Notes under the pieces: generated by a model
Seen by the model: the letters and a program-made list of their open reading frames with translations, nothing else
Databases searched by the model: none
What the model was told of the DNA's origin: nothing
In this document: piece after piece, positions 58,039-64,000 of the stretch
How the letters are laid out: each line of letters opens with the position of its first letter
Position numbering within the stretch: the stretch's first letter is position 1
DNA from: Onchidella celtica
Lineage: Eukaryota; Mollusca; Gastropoda; Systellommatophora; Onchidiidae
Direction: 5' to 3'
Assembly (NCBI GenBank): GCA_963931925.1
Contig: OZ007570.1
Location: 59,584,360-59,648,359 of the forward strand
Length of the DNA: 64,000 nt
Program-made: the position numbers and the translations under genes

Positions 58039-59751
58039 GTAAGTGCATCCAGGGGCCACCCTTAAAGTATGTATCCTCGATTCGGGCGATTTTTGACAAC
58101 CCCCATCCCCTCCCCGGTGTACGCCTTTCATTACCCTGGTTCCACGCCCTCCCCACTTGTACGACAGTAAGCCTGCGATTTTAGAATGGTGTACATCCAC
58201 GACAAAGTCTTGCCGTTTTAAAACTTTAATTGTCATTTTTGTTTGACTGCATCATTGGATACAGAGCTGTAATAGCTGAGGTTTATTTCAGTACGTTATA
58301 GTAGGGAGAGTTAGATGATTTAAACTGCTACCCTTTAGAAATGAAACTGTTACAGCTGTAGTAAAATTATACACGAAATCCGTCAAACATTAAATAATAC
58401 TGAAGTTTAATAACTATATGATAAACAATCTAATCCGAGGAAGGCACCAGAGAACACCTAAACAAATGAATATCCTAGCCCGCACGAGGAAACACATAAA
58501 TGCTGAAGACTCACTTACTCACCAGTATGATACGCAAAAGGGGAGGGGGGAAGGGGTAGCCTGCAGACGCTACAAGAGCCAATATTAAATTTTTATATAG
58601 TTTTAGTTTTAAAAAAAGGTAAATAAAACTACACGTTTTAATTAATTACCAAAACTGAGAAACTTACATAAGCTCTCTAGATCACCCCTAACCCATGTAT
58701 ACTTTCCATACACGAGGTTCAACTTCCCATCACCACCCCCACCCCCATACCCGCCACCCCAACTTTAAAGCTTTATGTATTGTTCTTTACTTTACGAGCA
58801 AGTGAATATACCTTGGTTGACCTCATTGGAGCAACATGTCGTCTGCACCTTTGCAGGATTTTTGTTCTTTATCTCAGTTTGGCTTCATTTTATAAGGCTG
58901 AGGGGCGGGGGGGGGGGGGGGGGAGGAAAAGATGTTTCAGAGATTAACATGTAAGGGCGGGTTGGACAAAGGCGGGGGATAAGACAGAGAGGATAAGCAA
59001 CAAGACAACAACTCGTGCCAGTAAAATGATACAAAAATGGGGTCAGGCTGGTATTATCGAGTAAAGGATTCTTAGAGGCAGCGGAAGGGAAAATGAAGAT
59101 TAAGAGTAAAGAAAAGAAGAAGTAGACAGGAGTTGCAGAAGGAGCTAACACGAACACCTCCCCCCCCCCCCCCCCCCCCATACCCACCCAAAGGGAGGAA
59201 AATATTGGTGAAAGCGGGTAGAAAGAAAGCGGAAAAAACCAGGTGAAGGAAAAAGAAAACCACTAGAAGAGGATATGTTAATTTACCTGATTGCTCTTAC
59301 TGATCTGGTGTGTTGTTGAATTCTGTCTAATTTCGTGTAACCCTACGATTAGGCCCAATGGCTGACCTACATTTTTGGGGACACTGAAGCTTGAACTGTT
59401 ATAGGGCCTATTTACACAAAATTTTCTCCGACCTATACAAAGCAACTTTTGGGAATTTTACCAGTGGGATAAAATTATATAAACGCATTTAGTTCTATGT
59501 TAAACTGAACAGCTCTGAATATGAAACATAAATAAAGAATGTGTACCCAAATAGACGGTGAAGGGCGCAAAGTGGCCGTTGTCGTACTGGCGCGCCGCAA
59601 AACCCAGAGTCAAGAAACTCCTTTGCAACCGGTAATAACAGGACTCGATTCTAGATCTACATAAAAAATTCAGCCATTTAACTCTTTGTGTGCCAGTCAT
59701 CAATATATCGGTTCTTCAGGGGGTCATGTTTGTGAAAAGCATCAATGTATA
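58039..59751. other. Intron of the yellow-like gene, low-complexity tracts
   Basis: G/C homopolymers lie at about 58906-58923 and 59160-59179, with purine-rich sequence between them. TTAACTCTTTGTGTGCCAG at about 59688 resembles the left end of the TTAA-flanked MITEs; no right end is visible in the window. No exon of the yellow family was recognised. Confidence 0.4.
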
Positions 59752-62194
59752 TGTGAGAGGATGAACGACTTTCTATTTTTAATGTGCTTTCATGGTAACT
59801 CTGGTGCGTGAGTGAGGGACGGCCACTCATAGTAGTTTATGGACACTTGGCCGAGTACCATTAATTGGATTATTTCCCTTGTAATACTAGCGCGGGACCC
59901 GTTATTCACATCACGGTGAAAAGCGCGCATTTTGATTGGTCAATTGGAAATTTTGACCACCGGGCTTCCAACTCTTATATCATGGCTTTAAGTTTCTTAC
60001 AACTCGCTCCTTCGTTGTTATCCACCGACAGAAAGACGGGAACCCGAATTCATTTTTGAGAGTAGACAATACCCTATCGGTACAAAATAGGTACTCATGA
60101 TAACGTTTGTTATCAATGGAGATACGTCGTATTAATGGACGAAAGTATCCCGCACAAAATTGTCGAATGTTGTTAGTCCTGACACTTTGAAAATTTATAT
60201 TAAAACTATTACCGGGTTTCTGGTATAAGTAGTCAGTTAGAATTTTAGCAGCAAGTTTCCAATTTATAATGGTACCAATTTTGTTGTACTTTGATGCACA
60301 TATCCTATTGAAATGATTAATAAGAGGATCTCGGATTTAAAGTAAACCACGAGTTAGACGCATGTTATCCCCGATAAATCCAACCTGGGTCAAATTTATT
60401 CAATTATTGCTGGAGGGGTCGTTAGAGAAATTTCTGCAGTTTACTGGGATACCTAATTGACTTTTGTGTGCACCCTTTTAACCGTACTGTAAATTCGATT
60501 GTGTTAGGACCCTAACCGGTTATGTTGTTCGGCTGGACTCCATGTCCGAGCCTTTCACTTGTGCAACACGGGCTACGTAATAGCTCTCTCGGACGTCCGC
60601 GCGGGCTAATAAATAAGATGCGGTTCGAGTGGTCAAGACACTCCATCATAGACGCAGAGACAGAGCCGACGCTTGCCATCGCCACCCCGCCCCATAAGGC
60701 ATGTAGCGGTAGCACAGGACCCGGAGAAACTTTGGGTAAGTTGGAGACTATTATATTAGAAGTGACTTTAATTTGCGCACCCCCCCCCCCTTTTTCTTGG
60801 ATGCCACGTAGAGAATGCTGATCTACAGAGACTATTATGAGTCCGGCTCAACGGTAATTGCCATTGTCATTGGACGTGTAGGATGCGCTTTGCAGTACAG
60901 TGTCTTGATATTGTGTCTTTATTGTCAAAGTTAACGTTTGCGGTGCTAGATGATAATGATGGCTCGCTAACCAAGCTATCACGATTTGCTTGTGTGCCTA
61001 TATATAGTGTATGTGTAGCATTGCCTTGTTGTGGTAGGCAGTGAGGATTTCCTGACATGTTGATGTGGATGGCTTATGTTACAGCGAGCGGCACTATACG
61101 CTTGATTGTATTACGGGTATTTGTGTACCTTGCCAGTACCACTATGCTATAGAGAGCAGTGTGATTGTGATTGCGTGTTTAGTGTTTAAGATGTGCAATT
61201 AATTACATGTATTGGAGATGTATAATATTAGTTGGGCCTCACATGGGTGAGCCCCAGGATTGTTCTATGTGCGGCGGTGGATGAACAATGTTTCAATGAG
61301 TCTACACATGTTGCAATGAGTCTCGCCGACATATATATATATATCATGTGCATGTATTATAGTTATCCAGATGTATTATGCTTCTATGAGTTTCGTAAGT
61401 GTGTGAAGGACAGTTTCATTTTAAGGAATGTACACATTACTGTATGTATCTAGTGGTGTGTCATACACGTTAGCCTGGCGGCATAGCTCCGCGGCTAAGG
61501 TCAAAGGGCATGACCCTTCAGTATCGATTGGGAAGGGAAGTCACCAATACAATAGCCCTGGGGCGGGTTAGTACTAATAATGGGAGTGGGCCTATGAGGA
61601 TGGCCTGCATTGGGATGCAGCGTCTGTGTTATGGACGGTCAGTGGGCCATGTTGGCCACTGCGTTATTAAATGGAATGGCCACTCTGGATGTGTTGTACA
61701 CCGGCTCAGTGGAGCGAAACTATTGTGTTCTTGCCCCTTCATTTGTTATGTCCTTCATACTTTGATTAGTACATTAGTTTATGTTGCCAGTGTACTAGGA
61801 AACTCCTTGTGTATATGATATAGCCTCTTGTAGTTGTTATTCATTAACCTTAGCGCTATTTTATTCCATGCATACATATCCAGTTGGTTATTGCTTAACT
61901 TCTATATTATGTTGTTGTTGCTTGATTTAATACTTAATACTATTACTATGTATGTCCACCATTGATTGCCTGATTAATGTTGTCATTATATCCTAATCAT
62001 ATTTTCGTCTTTTTCTCTTGTTCCAGCTTATGGCTGGTTGGGCTTTTTTGTTTGGTAGTGATACCGTTGTTGGGCTTTTTGAATAAATAAGATTGCCAGC
62101 AGAACCCTGTGTTTGTTAATCCTGTGTATCCTTAAGGGAGTTACTATTGAACCCACGCAGTAACCACATTAGCCACTCGTTAGTCCCTCCAACA
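59752..62194 (+). repeat. 5' LTR (about 2.44 kb) of the LARD-like element
   Basis: It begins TGTGAG and ends CTCCAACA, so the tips are TGT and ACA. A TATATATA stretch lies at about 60997 and AATAAA at 62082-62087, plausible promoter and polyadenylation signals for the U3 and R parts. Several open frames inside (for example 60522-60821 and 61510-61818) resemble no protein. Confidence 0.85.
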
Positions 62195-62199
62195 TTTTC

Positions 62200-62217
62200 T
62201 GGTGTCAGAAGTGGGAT
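62200..62217 (+). other. Primer binding site, tRNA-Leu type
   Basis: TGGTGTCAGAAGTGGGAT is the complement of an 18-base tRNA 3' end (ATCCCACTTCTGACACCA) that I recognise as tRNA-Leu. It lies five bases beyond the LTR end. Confidence 0.8.
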
Positions 62218-62317
62218 ACACAGAAGGGTTAGTTTGTAGTGTAGAGAACCCAGCCATGGAAATTTTTAGTTTGAAGCCCAGCCGGCCAGCCAACCCCTGC
62301 CCCACCCCATAGGAACC

Positions 62318-62691
62318 ATGGAGCCACGAAGACCAACGCCCTCCAACATCAACTCAAGATTCAGGACCTGTATCCCGTTCCTGTGCACACCGTCCTGTCT
62401 GTTCCCCCGCCTCATGGTGGTTACTTTACCATCAGAAACCCAGATGGAGATGCCTCTGCGGTCAACGGAGACCTCTTGCGGTTATTTCACCCCCCAGTGG
62501 TCAACACACGTCCACAGCACCCGCCTCCACTGCCTGCGTCGACCGATGTCTGGTACTTCCCGGCTCACCACCCTTGCCAGCCACCTGCAGCCCGACCGGA
62601 CCCTCAACCTGGGATGACAACTTCCCAGCGCCTACCTCCTGTGCGACGGTCCAGCCGCCCACACAGACAACCCCAGAGATTGGACCTCTGA
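62318..62691 (+). pseudogene. Proline-rich remnant, possibly the C-terminal end of a lost pol frame
   Basis: The frame through 62383-62691 reads HTVLSVPPPHGGYFTIRNPD, then GDLLRLFHPPVV and a Pro-rich tail. The NPDG ... VNGDLLRLFHP pattern weakly recalls the end of Ty3/gypsy integrases, where a loop of this type precedes a KLYHP-like motif. An internal deletion from gag to the end of pol would leave such a piece. The match is by eye and tentative. Confidence 0.4.
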
Positions 62692-63287
62692 CTCTTATTA
62701 GTGATTAACATTAGACATTGACTGTGAGTGCAGAAAGAGCAGGGGAGCGCACCCATCAAGACCCCCCCCGAGTTTCCATCAGGCCAGATGATAGACCACC
62801 GAATCCAAGGGAGCTCCGCCTCAAGATTTTAAGTTAGAGAGTATGCCCATGTTGGCTTTCTCCACAGCTTAATTACAATTACTTTTATGCCTATGTTGAC
62901 CTTACCTTTTTCATTGCCCTGGTGCCCTTATAGCATATTGTATTTTTTTGTACTGTTCGATCCTACGTTAACCCTGATAGTGGTCTGGGACCACCGTTGC
63001 AGGTCTGGGACCTGTTGTTTTGTCCATATGATGTAACTTACTACAGCCAGAGCTGAGACTGTTGTGTACATCTTCAGGATGCCAGTAGTAACTTAGCCGG
63101 TTCACGCCACCTGTTAGTGGTTATAAAGAGGATGGACCATTGTTGTACTTCGGTTCACTGTGTGTAATTTGCAATTGTTCTACTCTAAGTGATGGTATCA
63201 TAGCCCCTTAGAGTTTGATTGTACCTTCAGTGGTCTTTTGTAAACCTTTGAATTGATGTATGTGTCACGTAAGGGACTACGTGACTT

Positions 63288-63299
63288 AGCAGGGGAGAA
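63288..63299 (+). other. Polypurine tract
   Basis: AGCAGGGGAGAA stands directly before the TGTGAG of the 3' LTR, the standard plus-strand priming site. Confidence 0.8.
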
Positions 63300-64000
63300 T
63301 GTGAGAGGATGAACGACTTTCTATTTTTAATGTGCTTTCATGGTAACTCTGGTGCGTGAGTGAGGGACGGCCACTCATAGTAGTTTATGGACACTTGGCC
63401 GAGTACCATTAATTGGATTATTTCCCTTGTAATACTAGCGCGGGACCCGTTATTCACATCACGGTGAAAAGCGCGCATTTTGATTGGTCAATTGGAAATT
63501 TTGACCACCGGGCTTCCAACTCTTATATCATGGCTTTAAGTTTCTTACAACTCGCTCCTTCGTTGTTATCCACCGACAGAAAGACGGGAACCCGAATTCA
63601 TTTTTGAGAGTAGACAATACCCTATCGGTACAAAATAGGTACTCATGATAACGTTTGTTATCAATGGAGATACGTCGTATTAATGGACGAAAGTATCCCG
63701 CACAAAATTGTCGAATGTTGTTAGTCCTGACACTTTGAAAATTTATATTAAAACTATTACCGGGTTTCTGGTATAAGTAGTCAGTTAGAATTTTAGCAGC
63801 AAGTTTCCAATTTATAATGGTACCAATTTTGTTGTACTTTGATGCACATATCCTATTGAAATGATTAATAAGAGGATCTCGGATTTAAAGTAAACCACGA
63901 GTTAGACGCATGTTATCCCCGATAAATCCAACCTGGGTCAAATTTATTCAATTATTGCTGGAGGGGTCGTTAGAGAAATTTCTGCAGTTTACTGGGATAC
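63300..64000 (+). repeat. 3' LTR of the LARD-like element, truncated by the window end
   Basis: It matches 59752-60452 at a constant offset of 3,548 with no gaps and no substitutions seen. Confidence 0.95.

Larger units (their letters stand above)
59752..64000 (+). mobile_element. LARD-like non-autonomous LTR retrotransposon (runs off the window)
   Basis: A direct repeat starts TGTGAGAGGATG at 59752 and again at 63300; the 701 bp visible in the second copy match the first exactly by my reading. The 5' LTR would end in ACA at 62194, with a primer binding site at 62200 and a purine tract at 63288-63299. That gives LTRs of about 2,443 bp and only about 1,105 bp of internal sequence, predicting a total of about 6.0 kb ending near 65742. 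There is no gag, protease or reverse transcriptase. It lies in an intron of the yellow-like gene, same orientation. Confidence 0.88.

Noticed and set aside
60522..60821. Open frame of 99 codons inside the 5' LTR
   Set aside because: No recognisable domain, and it lies in an LTR; an opposing frame covers the same bases.
1..64000. CRISPR arrays, operons, ribosome binding sites
   Set aside because: The window is eukaryotic; the tandem repeats seen lack the regular spacer pattern of CRISPR arrays.

Overview
This window is nuclear DNA from an invertebrate animal, most likely a mollusc and plausibly a gastropod. The evidence is long spliced genes with GT-AG introns, metazoan centrosome and cilium genes (TUBGCP2, TMEM138), a yellow/major-royal-jelly-protein family gene, and a dense mixture of CR1-like, Ty3/gypsy-like, piggyBac, mariner, pogo and hAT elements. 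The species call is an inference; nothing here is prokaryotic.

Layout. (1) 1-18.6 kb, minus strand: the first 23 coding exons of TUBGCP2 (gamma-tubulin complex component 2). All splice phases agree, and the C-terminal exons lie beyond the left edge. One intron (7858-8862) has the signals of a minor-spliceosome (U12) AT-AC intron. The introns also hold a degenerate piggyBac transposon (4078-7650), two short TTAA-flanked relatives and tRNA-derived SINE pieces. (2) 18.6-27.2 kb: a repeat block with another TTAA-flanked element, a palindromic and tandem satellite (20.6-22.1 kb) and a broken CR1-like LINE (about 22.5-27.0 kb) carrying a second LINE tail inside it. (3) About 27.2-27.5 kb: a candidate divergent promoter for TUBGCP2 and TMEM138. 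(4) 27.8-31.6 kb, plus strand: complete TMEM138 in four coding exons, with a pogo-like MITE in intron 1 and a long 3' region. (5) 37.7-42.3 kb, plus strand: a complete four-exon gene of 321 codons that I do not recognise, with nested hAT-like elements and a 274-bp foldback in intron 2. (6) 43.3-45.9 kb: a decayed mariner with long terminal inverted repeats, then minisatellites. (7) 46.9-58.0 kb and onward, plus strand: the 5' part of a secreted yellow/MRJP-family gene with a TATA box and an untranslated first exon. Its first coding intron holds a very young LTR retrotransposon (49073-56171, minus strand) with integrase pieces upstream of reverse transcriptase. (8) 59752 to the window end: a second young LTR element with 2.4-kb LTRs and only 1.1 kb of internal sequence.

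Function. TUBGCP2 (microtubule nucleation at centrosomes and basal bodies) and TMEM138 (ciliogenesis) point away from each other and may share a promoter; without the repeats between them they would be about 2 kb apart. The other two host genes show no clear functional link to them. Mobile DNA accounts for most of the length difference between coding sequence and gene span, and several insertions are nested.
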